From Muriiphilus sp048268845 (GTDB lineage: Bacteria > Pseudomonadota > Alphaproteobacteria > Rhodobacterales > Rhodobacteraceae): 64,000 nt of DNA. The notes beneath the pieces were generated by a model. That model worked only from the letters and a program-made list of their open reading frames with translations, did no database searches and was not told the origin of the DNA. Below, piece after piece: positions 25,154 to 32,947 of this stretch. The number at the start of each line of letters is the position of its first letter. Positions within the stretch are counted from its first letter, which is position 1. The stretch is from NCBI GenBank assembly GCA_048268845.1, contig JBLWUQ010000002.1, positions 62,001 to 126,000 of the forward strand. Reading direction: 5' to 3'. Made by a program: the position numbers and the translations under genes.

Positions 25154-27574
25154 ATGTCAGGAACCCTCCCCGAAGAGGCCTCGGTCGTTGTCATCGGCGG
25201 CGGCATCATCGGCTGCTCGGTGGCCTATCACCTGGCCAAATACGGCAAACGGGATGTGGTGCTGATCGAACGATCCAAGCTCACCAGCGGCACCACCTGG
25301 CACTCGGCCGCGATGGTGCGCCAGTTGCGCTCGACCGTCAGCCTGACGATGCTCGCGCAATACAGCGTCGAGCTTTACTCGTCGCTCGGCGCCGAGACCG
25401 GCCAGGAAAGCGGCTGGAAACAATGCGGCAGCCTGTCGATTGCCACCAACAAGGACCGGCTTGAGCATATTGCCAGGCAGGCGACCCTGGCGGGGTATTT
25501 CGGCATCGACGCCTTCGAGGTCACGCCGGACAAGGTGCGCGAGCTTTGGCCGGTGGCGCAGCTTGACGACGTGGTTGGCGGAGTCTGGTCGCCGCTTGAT
25601 GGGCGGGTGAACCCGACCGATACCTGTGCGGCGCTGATCAAGGGTGCCATCGCGCATGGTGCAAAGGTCTTTGAAGACACCAGCGTCACCGGCTTCAAGA
25701 CGGTCAACGGCCGCATTGCCGGGGTCAAGACCACTGCGGGCGACGTTGATTGCGAGATGGTCGCCCTCTGTGCCGGCCTCTGGAGTCGCGACGTCGCGGC
25801 GATGCTGGGGGTCGACCTGCCACTGCATGCCTGCGAGCACTACGCGATGATTACCGAAGCGGTGCCGGGCATGAACAGTTCGATGCCGATCCTGGGCGAT
25901 CACGACAACAACATCTACATCCGCGAAGAGGTCGGCGGGCTGTTGATTGGCTGTTTCGAGCCCAACGCCGTGCCCGTGAGCATGGACCGTCTGCCGGCAG
26001 ATTTCTCGTTCGATCTCTTGAACGAAGACTGGGAACACTTCGAGCCGGTGATGCAAAGCGCGCTGACCCGGATTCCGGCGCTTGAGACCGTCGGAATCCG
26101 CCGGTTGATCAACGGCCCCGAGAGCTGGACACCGGACGACCGGTTCATGATCGGAGAAACCCCGCAGCTTGACGGCTTGTTCGTCGCCTGCGGCATGAAC
26201 TCCGTCGGAATGGCTTCGGGTGGCGGTGTCGGGCGCGCGCTGGCGGAATGGATGATCGAGGGTGAGCCGACGATGGACCTCGGCACCGTCGACGTGCGCC
26301 GGTTCAGCCCGTTCTGGAACAACCTTGAAACGTTGCGCGACCGCGCCGCCGAAAGCCTCTCGCTGCACTACGCCATCGGTTATCCGGGACGCGAGCGTGA
26401 AAGCAGCCGCAACCTCCGTCTCGGGCCGTTCCACGCCCGGCAGGCAGAACACGGCGCGCATTTCGAGACCCGCAACGGCTGGGAACGACCGGCCTGGTTC
26501 TCGCTTCCCGGGCAGAAAACCCCACCAGAGCTGACCTTCGCGCGCCCGGCCTGGTTCGATTGCGTCCAGCGCGAGCATTTGGCGGCGCGCAACGACGTCA
26601 CTCTTTTCGACCGCACCAGCCTTGGCAAGATCCTCATTCAGGGGCGCGATTCCGAAGCCTTCCTGCAACGCATCTGTTCCAGCGACGTCTCGCGCGAGGG
26701 CAGGGTGATCTACACCCTGATGCTGAACCGGCGCGGCGGGATCGAAAGCGACATCGTTCTGATGCGCATGGGTCCGGATAGCTGGCTGGTCAGCACCGGG
26801 TCGTCGTCGGTGGTGCGCGACATGGACCGGATGCGCCGCAGCATCGGCGCGGATGAGTGCGTGACCCTTGCCGACGTGACCAGCGGATGGGCGGTGATCG
26901 GCCTGATTGGTCCGAAAAGCGCCGAGCTTCTGTCGCGGATCAGCCCCACCGGCTTTTCTGCCGACGAGATCGCGCCGTTTGGCTACAAGCGGATCGACAC
27001 TGCCGGCACCCATGCGATTGCGGTTCACATGTCATATGGCGGCGGCGAGGGGTATGAACTTTTCATCCCGACCGAATGTGCCCTGCCGATTTACGACCGG
27101 CTGATCGCCGAGGGCGAGAGCCTTGGTCTGGTCGAGGGCGGGTCGCATGCGCTCAACGACATGCGGATGGAACAGGGTTTCTGCGTCTGGGGCCACGATA
27201 TCGGTCCGGACGACGATCCTTATTCGGCCGGGCTGGGTTTCCTTGTGCACCTCAAGAAAGAGCAGGACTTCGTCGGCCGCGAGGCGCTGGTGAAGATGCG
27301 TGAGAAACCACTGGCGAAACGGCGGATGATCATCGCGGTCGAGGATACCGACCTGCTCGTGCTGGGCAGCGAGCCGATCTTTCTGGACGGCAAGATCGTC
27401 GGGCGCACCACGTCGGCGGGCTTTGCGCATCATGCCGGCTATCCGGTGGCGCAGGCCTATATCGACCTCGAGGACGGTGACGCCAAGGCGCTTGACGGAA
27501 GGAAGGCCGAGATCGAGGTGGCCTGCCGCCGCTATCCGGTCAAACTCGTGCTCAAGGGGCCACTGACGCCGTGA
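25154..27574 (+). CDS. FAD/folate-dependent amine dehydrogenase (dimethylglycine/sarcosine dehydrogenase-like)
   Basis: An 806-residue fusion of an N-terminal D-amino-acid-oxidase-like FAD domain and a C-terminal GcvT-type folate domain. The FAD motif is VVVIGGGIIGCSVAYHL; the LTSGTTWHSAAMVRQLRS segment carries the His that binds FAD covalently in DMGDH-family enzymes (SGTTWHSAA). Residues about 450-800 form the aminomethyltransferase part (ILIQGRDSEAFLQRIC, SYGGGEGYELFIP, HALNDMRMEQGF). The enzyme would oxidatively remove an N-methyl or related group from a secondary or tertiary amino acid and transfer the one-carbon unit to tetrahydrofolate. ATG 25154 follows AGGAG at 8 nt. First gene of a three-gene plus-strand operon. 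Confidence 0.9.
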   Translation: MSGTLPEEASVVVIGGGIIGCSVAYHLAKYGKRDVVLIERSKLTSGTTWHSAAMVRQLRSTVSLTMLAQYSVELYSSLGAETGQESGWKQCGSLSIATNKDRLEHIARQATLAGYFGIDAFEVTPDKVRELWPVAQLDDVVGGVWSPLDGRVNPTDTCAALIKGAIAHGAKVFEDTSVTGFKTVNGRIAGVKTTAGDVDCEMVALCAGLWSRDVAAMLGVDLPLHACEHYAMITEAVPGMNSSMPILGDHDNNIYIREEVGGLLIGCFEPNAVPVSMDRLPADFSFDLLNEDWEHFEPVMQSALTRIPALETVGIRRLINGPESWTPDDRFMIGETPQLDGLFVACGMNSVGMASGGGVGRALAEWMIEGEPTMDLGTVDVRRFSPFWNNLETLRDRAAESLSLHYAIGYPGRERESSRNLRLGPFHARQAEHGAHFETRNGWERPAWFSLPGQKTPPELTFARPAWFDCVQREHLAARNDVTLFDRTSLGKILIQGRDSEAFLQRICSSDVSREGRVIYTLMLNRRGGIESDIVLMRMGPDSWLVSTGSSSVVRDMDRMRRSIGADECVTLADVTSGWAVIGLIGPKSAELLSRISPTGFSADEIAPFGYKRIDTAGTHAIAVHMSYGGGEGYELFIPTECALPIYDRLIAEGESLGLVEGGSHALNDMRMEQGFCVWGHDIGPDDDPYSAGLGFLVHLKKEQDFVGREALVKMREKPLAKRRMIIAVEDTDLLVLGSEPIFLDGKIVGRTTSAGFAHHAGYPVAQAYIDLEDGDAKALDGRKAEIEVACRRYPVKLVLKGPLTP

Positions 27575-27595
27575 CAAGCAGAGAGGGTTTGCCGG

Positions 27596-28981
27596 GTGCC
27601 ACGCGATCTGCATGACGTGCTGGAGGACCGATTGGGGCCGGGGGGCGTGCTGCGCTACGACCCCGGCCTCGCCCGCTACCTCAGCGATGGCACCGTCATC
27701 CCCGGTGCGACGCCCGCGCTGATCCTGCGTCCGGCGACCACCGCCGAAGTGGCCGAGGCACTGCGGGCCTGCAACGCGGCAGGTCAGCGGGTGGTGGTGC
27801 AGGGTGGACGCACCGGGCTTGCCGGCGGTGCAAGGCCGCTGCCGGGTGAGGTGGTTCTGTCGCTGGAGCGTCTGACCGATCTGCAGACCGCCGATCCCAT
27901 GACCGCCAGCATCGTCGCGGGCGCCGGTCTGCCACTTCAAACCTTGCAGGAACGGGCCGAGGCGGCGGGGTTTCTGTTTGGCGTCGATCTTGGTGCGCGG
28001 GGCTCCGCGACGATCGGCGGGATGATCGCCACCAACGCGGGCGGCATCCGGGTCCTTCGCTATGGCATGATGCGGGCGCAGGTGTTGGGGCTCGAGGCCG
28101 TTCTGGCCGACGGCACCGTGCTCGATGGCATGGCTGGTCTGGTCAAGGACAATGCCGGCTATGATCTGCGGCAGCTTTTCATCGGCACCGAGGGCACGCT
28201 TGGCGTCGTCACCCGCGCCCGCCTTGCGCTTCACCCGGCGCCGCAGAGTTCAGCGCTGGCGTTCTGTGCGATCGCCTCGCTTGATCAGGCGCAGGCCTTG
28301 CTTGTGCATCTGCGCCGGAGCCTTGGCTCCGCACTTTCGGCCTTCGAGGCGATCTGGGGCTCGCTCTATGACGCGATGACACACAGTGGAGGCCGAGCAC
28401 CGCTGGATGCCGGTGCTCCGCTCTATGTGTTGATCGAGGCGCAATTCCTATCAGATCGCGATCCGGAGGCTTTCGAGGAGGCGCTCGGCGCAGCCTATGG
28501 GGCCGGGCTTTGCGGTGACGTCATAGTGGCCCAATCGCAGGCCGATGTTCAGAGGCTCTGGGCAGTTCGCGAGAATTGTTCCGAATTCGTCTACAGCCTC
28601 CGCACTTCGGTCGGTCACGATGTTGGCCTGCCCGTCACCCGGATTGGCAGCTTCATGGCGGCTGCCGAAGCCGCCATTGCCACGATCGACCGGCAGGCGC
28701 GGATCTATCCGTTCGGGCATCTGGGCGACGGCAACCTGCACTACGTCGTCGACACAAAGCACCCCGAAGCGATTTCGGAGATGGTCTACCGGATTGTGGC
28801 GGAGCATGGCGGGACCATCTCGGCGGAACACGGGATCGGGTTGGACAAGGTGCGGCATCTGCCGCTGGTGCGCGACGCCGGCCAGATCGGCGTCATGCGC
28901 GCACTGAAGACCACGCTGGACCCGTCGGGCATTCTGAACCGGGGCCGCGTCTTCGCTGTGGCCGACGAAACACACGGCTGA
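27596..28981 (+). CDS. FAD-linked D-2-hydroxyacid dehydrogenase (GlcD/D2HGDH family)
   Basis: A 461-residue flavoprotein of the VAO/PCMH family. The FAD-binding part has QGGRTGLAGGARPLPGEV and RGSATIGGMIATNAGG, and the C-terminal part has IYPFGHLGDGNLHYVV and ISAEHGIGLDKVRHL, with His residues typical of D-lactate, glycolate and D-2-hydroxyglutarate dehydrogenases. It oxidises a D-2-hydroxyacid to the 2-oxoacid. GTG 27596 is the start, 21 nt after the amine dehydrogenase. The following gene encodes a ThDP enzyme of the 2-oxoacid decarboxylase type, which suggests consecutive steps. Confidence 0.9.
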   Translation: MPRDLHDVLEDRLGPGGVLRYDPGLARYLSDGTVIPGATPALILRPATTAEVAEALRACNAAGQRVVVQGGRTGLAGGARPLPGEVVLSLERLTDLQTADPMTASIVAGAGLPLQTLQERAEAAGFLFGVDLGARGSATIGGMIATNAGGIRVLRYGMMRAQVLGLEAVLADGTVLDGMAGLVKDNAGYDLRQLFIGTEGTLGVVTRARLALHPAPQSSALAFCAIASLDQAQALLVHLRRSLGSALSAFEAIWGSLYDAMTHSGGRAPLDAGAPLYVLIEAQFLSDRDPEAFEEALGAAYGAGLCGDVIVAQSQADVQRLWAVRENCSEFVYSLRTSVGHDVGLPVTRIGSFMAAAEAAIATIDRQARIYPFGHLGDGNLHYVVDTKHPEAISEMVYRIVAEHGGTISAEHGIGLDKVRHLPLVRDAGQIGVMRALKTTLDPSGILNRGRVFAVADETHG

Positions 28982-29033
28982 CGGCGAGGCCGCCCTTGGC
29001 GGAACCGGCAGCAGGACAGGGAACCTGAACGAC

Positions 29034-30686
29034 ATGAGCAAGACGGAAACCGCGACCACCACCCATGAGGTCCTGGCGCAATCGCTCGAGGCCCACGGGG
29101 TCAGCCATCTGTTCGGTCTTGTGGGCGATGCCAACCTGTTCATGGTGGACGCTTTCGTGCGCTCCAACCTCGGCCAATACATCGCCTGCACACACGAATC
29201 GAACGCGGTTCTGGCGGCGCTGGGCTTTGCGCAGGTTTCAGGGCGCACGGGCGTGGCCACCATCACCCATGGCCCGGCTCTGACCAATGTGGTCTCGGCA
29301 CTGGTCGAGGGGGTGAAGGGCTGTATTCCGCTGGTCCTGCTTTGTGGCGATACGCCGCCAGATGACCGCGAACACCTCCAACGCATCGGCCAGCGCGAGA
29401 TGGTGGCCGCGACCGGAGCCGGGTTCGTCGAGATGCGCAGCCCGGAGACGGCGGCGGCTGATCTTGCCCGCGCCTTCCGCATGGCGGGGCATGAGCTCCG
29501 GCCGGTGGTTTTCAACATGCGTGTCGACCTGCAATGGCATCCGGTCGCGTCAGACGACCGGCCGGTTTTCGCATCCCCCGCAACACGCGCTGTCGTCAGC
29601 GAGGATGATGCGTTTGACGATGCGATGGGCATGATCGCGTCATCCCGCCGTCCGCTGATCCTGGCCGGGCGTGGCGCTGCGACACCCGAGGCGCGGGACG
29701 CAATTCTGACGCTGGCCGAGCGGCTTGGCGCGCCGGTCGCCACCACGCTCAAGGCGTCGGGGCTGTTTCATGGAGCGCCGTTCGACCTGGGCGTTTTCGG
29801 CGGGTTGAGCCAGCCGGTGACCGCGGATGAGATCCAGCGTTCGGATTGCATCATCGCCTTTGGCGCCAGCCTCAGCCGTCAGACAACCGAATCGGGCAGC
29901 TATACCAAGGGGCGCCGCGTGGTGCAGATCCTGCCCGACATGCGCGAGAATGACAGGCGCACAGAGCCTTCGGTTCTGCTGATCGGAGACCCGGCCCTGA
30001 CCGCAGCCCGGATGGTTGAGATCCTCGACCTGGCCGAAATCCCATCCTCGGGCAATACCGACGCCGATCTGGCGCAGCGGCTGGCGGTTCAGGCGGAGGA
30101 ACGCGCAGTGCTGCCCCCCTTCGCTGCCACCGCGCCCGCAACCATCGACTACATGCCAGCGTTGCGGCGTCTCGACCGGGCGTTGCCTGCGGATCGGGTT
30201 CTGGTGGCCGATCTTGGCCGTTTCGTCAGCGCCGCCTGGCGTGCCCTTCCGGTGCAGTCCCCCGATGCGCTTGTCTACACCGCGCATTTCGGCTCGATCG
30301 GGTTTGGCCTGGGGCAGGCGGTTGGTGCCGCCAAGGCAGCACGCGGACGGACTACGGTTCTGGTGGCGGGGGATGGCGGGTTCACCCTCGGCGGTTTTGG
30401 CGAGATCGCCACTGCGGTGCGCGAAGAGCTCGACCTTGTGATGATCATTTGCAACGATGGCAGTTATGGGGCTGAACATGTGCAGTTCACCAACCGTGCG
30501 CTGAACCCGGCCCTGTCGATGACTCAGCCGCCGGATTTTGTTGCCGTGGCACGGGCTCTTGGCGCCGAGGCGATCTGCGTGCGCACGCCGGCCGAGCTTG
30601 ATGCGGCCGAGGCGCTCATTGCCGATCGCAAGGGGCCGTGCCTGATCGAATTGCGTCTTGATCCCGATCGTATTGCGGCCTCCTGA
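29034..30686 (+). CDS. ThDP-dependent 2-oxoacid decarboxylase/acetolactate synthase-like enzyme
   Basis: A 550-residue thiamine diphosphate enzyme with the usual three domains. The catalytic Glu lies in CTHESNAVLAALG, and the ThDP/Mg motif runs from VAGDGGFTLG to IICNDGSYG. The acetolactate synthase features needed for FAD and branched-chain synthesis are not evident and no small subunit gene follows. With a 2-hydroxyacid dehydrogenase just upstream (52 nt), a 2-oxoacid decarboxylase giving an aldehyde is more likely than a valine/isoleucine biosynthetic role. Benzoylformate- or phenylpyruvate-decarboxylase-like activity is possible. Confidence 0.85.
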   Translation: MSKTETATTTHEVLAQSLEAHGVSHLFGLVGDANLFMVDAFVRSNLGQYIACTHESNAVLAALGFAQVSGRTGVATITHGPALTNVVSALVEGVKGCIPLVLLCGDTPPDDREHLQRIGQREMVAATGAGFVEMRSPETAAADLARAFRMAGHELRPVVFNMRVDLQWHPVASDDRPVFASPATRAVVSEDDAFDDAMGMIASSRRPLILAGRGAATPEARDAILTLAERLGAPVATTLKASGLFHGAPFDLGVFGGLSQPVTADEIQRSDCIIAFGASLSRQTTESGSYTKGRRVVQILPDMRENDRRTEPSVLLIGDPALTAARMVEILDLAEIPSSGNTDADLAQRLAVQAEERAVLPPFAATAPATIDYMPALRRLDRALPADRVLVADLGRFVSAAWRALPVQSPDALVYTAHFGSIGFGLGQAVGAAKAARGRTTVLVAGDGGFTLGGFGEIATAVREELDLVMIICNDGSYGAEHVQFTNRALNPALSMTQPPDFVAVARALGAEAICVRTPAELDAAEALIADRKGPCLIELRLDPDRIAAS

Positions 30687-31073
30687 CACATCGCGAAAGC
30701 ACGCAGCACGAACGGGTGTTTGGAGTAGACGCCGGGTTGGCCGGCATCTGCGCCAGCTTCAGGCTTGACAGTGCGTCCGCGCCGACCATCGTTCTTGTCC
30801 GCACGCGGACTATTGCCTTTGCGCTGGCCCGGCAGGCGGTCCGGCGGTGACCGCGGGTCTCTACCTTAACCGCCCTCCGGTGGCGTTCCGATCACGATGC
30901 GGCTTCGCCGGAGACGGGGAGCAAAACCGGGTCAGCCTTAATTGGGTTGCATTTGCCGACAAATAGATATTTCAATATGGAAATGCGAACCCGCGCACCG
31001 CCCGGTCGCATAGGCGACCCGGAACACGGACGGACGGGCAGAACCCCGCGATACCGGGAATTGGAGCAAGACG
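30687..31073. other. 387-bp intergenic region before the acuI-like gene
   Basis: No gene is supported here. The first part holds GTCCG-cacg-CGGAC (30797-30810), a small perfect hairpin or palindrome. From about 30900 the DNA turns AT-rich and carries the ATATTTCAATAT element (listed separately) about 95 bp before the acuI-like start, presumably in its promoter. Confidence 0.5.
30967..30978 (+). promoter_or_regulatory. ATATTTCAATAT element in the acuI-like promoter
   Basis: ATATTTCAATAT is the exact reverse complement of the 12-mer at 35469-35480 and contains the 10-bp core also found at 35727-35736. It lies near where a -10 box would fall for a TTGGGT or TTGCAT -35 sequence at about 30940-30950. 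It is a candidate operator of the GntR protein encoded at 34.7-35.4 kb. Confidence 0.5.
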
Positions 31074-32081
31074 ATGAGCACCGATCAGACGATTGACGAT
31101 TTCGAGGCCTTGGTGATCCGGGATGTCGAGGGCAAGCCGAAGGCAGGGTTCGAGCGGCTGACCCTGGCCGACCTGCCCGACAACGACGTTCTGGTCGAGA
31201 TCAGCCATTCCAGCCTGAACTACAAGGACGGGCTGGCCGTCAGCGGCAAGGGCCGGATCGCGCGGCGGTTGCCGATGGTGGCGGGGATCGATCTTGCCGG
31301 CACGGTCGTCAGCTCGAAGGCGCCGCAATGGCAGCCGGGCGACCGGGTGCTGGTGAACGGCTGGGGCCTGTCCGAGACCGAATGGGGCGGCTACAGCCGC
31401 TATCAGAGCCTCAAGGCGGGCCATCTCACCCGGATGCCCGAAGGTTTCAGCCCGGCCGAAGCCATGGCGATCGGCACCGCCGGCTATACCGCCGCGCTGT
31501 GCGTGCTGGCGCTGGAAGACTGGGGCACCATTGCGCCCGGCGAGGGCGAGGTGCTGGTCACCGGCGCTGCCGGTGGGGTCGGCACGGTTGCGATCTCGCT
31601 TCTGTCCAAACGCGGCTACAAGGTCGTGGCCTCCACCGGGCGCGAAAGCCAGCATGACTTCCTGCGCGGGCTGGGTGCATCGGGTTTCGTCACCCGCGCC
31701 TCGCTGGCCGAACCGGGCAAGATGTTGCAGGCCGAACGCTGGTCCGGTGCGGTGGACAGTGTCGGGAGCACGACGCTGGCCAACGTGCTGGCCCAGACAA
31801 TCTATGGCGGCGCGGTCGCGGCCTGCGGTCTGGCCGGGGGCGCCGACCTTCCCGCCACGGTGATGCCGCATATCCTGCGCGGCGTGGCCCTGCTCGGGGT
31901 AGATTCCGTGATGGCCCCGCAACACAAGCGCGAGCGGGCATGGGCCTATCTGGCCGAGCATCTGGACCGCGCGAAACTGGCATCCCTGACCACCACCGCG
32001 CCGCTGTCCGACCTGCCGTCACTGGCCGAGGCCATCGTCAAGGGCGAGACGCGCGGCCGCTATGTGATCGAGATCGGCTGA
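31074..32081 (+). CDS. AcuI/YhdH-family MDR reductase (acrylyl-CoA reductase-like)
   Basis: A 335-residue zinc-free medium-chain reductase of the YhdH/AcuI group, which reduces acryloyl-CoA or related enoyl-CoA/enone with NADPH. Typical segments are ISHSSLNYKDGLAVSGKG, MVAGIDLAGTV, VLVNGWGLSETEWGGYS, the nucleotide motif VLVTGAAGGVGTVAISLL and ASTGRES. Length and sequence fit the family very well. ATG 31074 has GGAG 8 nt upstream. It is followed after 14 nt by an enoyl-CoA hydratase gene, so both could act on the same unsaturated CoA ester. Confidence 0.9.
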   Translation: MSTDQTIDDFEALVIRDVEGKPKAGFERLTLADLPDNDVLVEISHSSLNYKDGLAVSGKGRIARRLPMVAGIDLAGTVVSSKAPQWQPGDRVLVNGWGLSETEWGGYSRYQSLKAGHLTRMPEGFSPAEAMAIGTAGYTAALCVLALEDWGTIAPGEGEVLVTGAAGGVGTVAISLLSKRGYKVVASTGRESQHDFLRGLGASGFVTRASLAEPGKMLQAERWSGAVDSVGSTTLANVLAQTIYGGAVAACGLAGGADLPATVMPHILRGVALLGVDSVMAPQHKRERAWAYLAEHLDRAKLASLTTTAPLSDLPSLAEAIVKGETRGRYVIEIG

Positions 32082-32095
32082 GAGGGAGACAGAAC

Positions 32096-32905
32096 ATGAG
32101 CGAAGATCTCGTCCTGTGGCAAAGGGACCCGTCGGATGCCTTTGTAACGCTGACCATGAACCGCCCGGAGAAGATGAACGCGATGAATCAGGCGCTTGGC
32201 GAGGCGCTTGAGGCCGCCGTGCTGAGGGCGGTCGCGGACCCCGACATTCGCGCCGTCATCCTGACCGGCGCGGGTCGCGCCTTCACCTCCGGGTTCGATC
32301 TTGGCGGAGAGGATTTCGAGCTCAATGCCGATCAATGGCGCGACGATATCGGCGAGAACATGCGGCGGCTCCGGATCATCCGCGAGGCGCCGATTCCGAT
32401 CATCGCGGCTGTCAACGGCTACGCGCTGGCGGGTGGGCTGGAACTGATGATGTGCTGCGATATGGTGATCGCGGCCGATGATGCCATGCTGGGCGAGCCT
32501 GAGGTGCGCCATGTTTCGGCGCCGCCGACGCTGATGCTGCCCTGGACCGTGCCGATGATCCATGCGCGCTATCTGATGTACACGGGCGACCTGATCGACG
32601 GGACGGAAGCTGCCCGCATTCATCTGGTCAACAAGGCGGTCCCGCGCGATCAGCTTGTCGCCGAGGCCGAACGTCTGGCGCGCAAATGCGCCCGGATGCC
32701 GGGAGCGGCGATCAAATATGCCAAGGCCGCGCTGAACCATCAGCAGCAGACCGCCGGCATCGAAAGCTCATGGAGTTACAACCGCGAAACCACGGCCATC
32801 CTGCATGCCTCCGACGAAGGACGCTATTGGATGCAGTTGCTCAAGGAAAAGTCGCTCAAGGAGTTCCTCGAGATCCGCGAGGCTCCGTTCCGCGACCTCG
32901 ACTGA
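32096..32905 (+). CDS. Enoyl-CoA hydratase/isomerase family protein (paralog B)
   Basis: A 269-residue crotonase-fold protein. Features are VTLTMNRPEKMNAMN, FTSGFDLGGEDF, IIAAVNGYALAGGLELMMCC (oxyanion hole) and LGEPEVRHVSAPP with the catalytic-type Glu. It ends KEFLEIREAPFRDLD, the same tail as paralog A. ATG 32096 follows GAGGGAGA; the frame is open further upstream but inside the acuI-like gene. Cotranscribed with the acuI-like reductase. Together with the convergent feruloyl-CoA-synthetase-like ligase it may hydrate an acrylyl- or arylpropenoyl-CoA. Confidence 0.9.
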   Translation: MSEDLVLWQRDPSDAFVTLTMNRPEKMNAMNQALGEALEAAVLRAVADPDIRAVILTGAGRAFTSGFDLGGEDFELNADQWRDDIGENMRRLRIIREAPIPIIAAVNGYALAGGLELMMCCDMVIAADDAMLGEPEVRHVSAPPTLMLPWTVPMIHARYLMYTGDLIDGTEAARIHLVNKAVPRDQLVAEAERLARKCARMPGAAIKYAKAALNHQQQTAGIESSWSYNRETTAILHASDEGRYWMQLLKEKSLKEFLEIREAPFRDLD

Positions 32906-32933
32906 CCGGGTGCGCAGCATGGAAGCACCCCGG
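32906..32933. terminator. Hairpin between convergent hydratase and CoA-ligase genes
   Basis: CCGGGTGC (32906-32913) pairs with GCACCCCGG (32925-32933) with one bulge and an 11-nt loop, immediately after the hydratase stop and just before the convergent ligase stop at 32948. No T run follows. Confidence 0.45.
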
Positions 32934-32947
32934 CTGGCGACAGCGCG

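Noticed and set aside
29034..30686. Acetolactate synthase large subunit (ilvB) for branched-chain amino acid synthesis
   Set aside because: No small-subunit gene or ilvC follows, and the upstream neighbour is a 2-hydroxyacid dehydrogenase, so a catabolic 2-oxoacid decarboxylase fits better.
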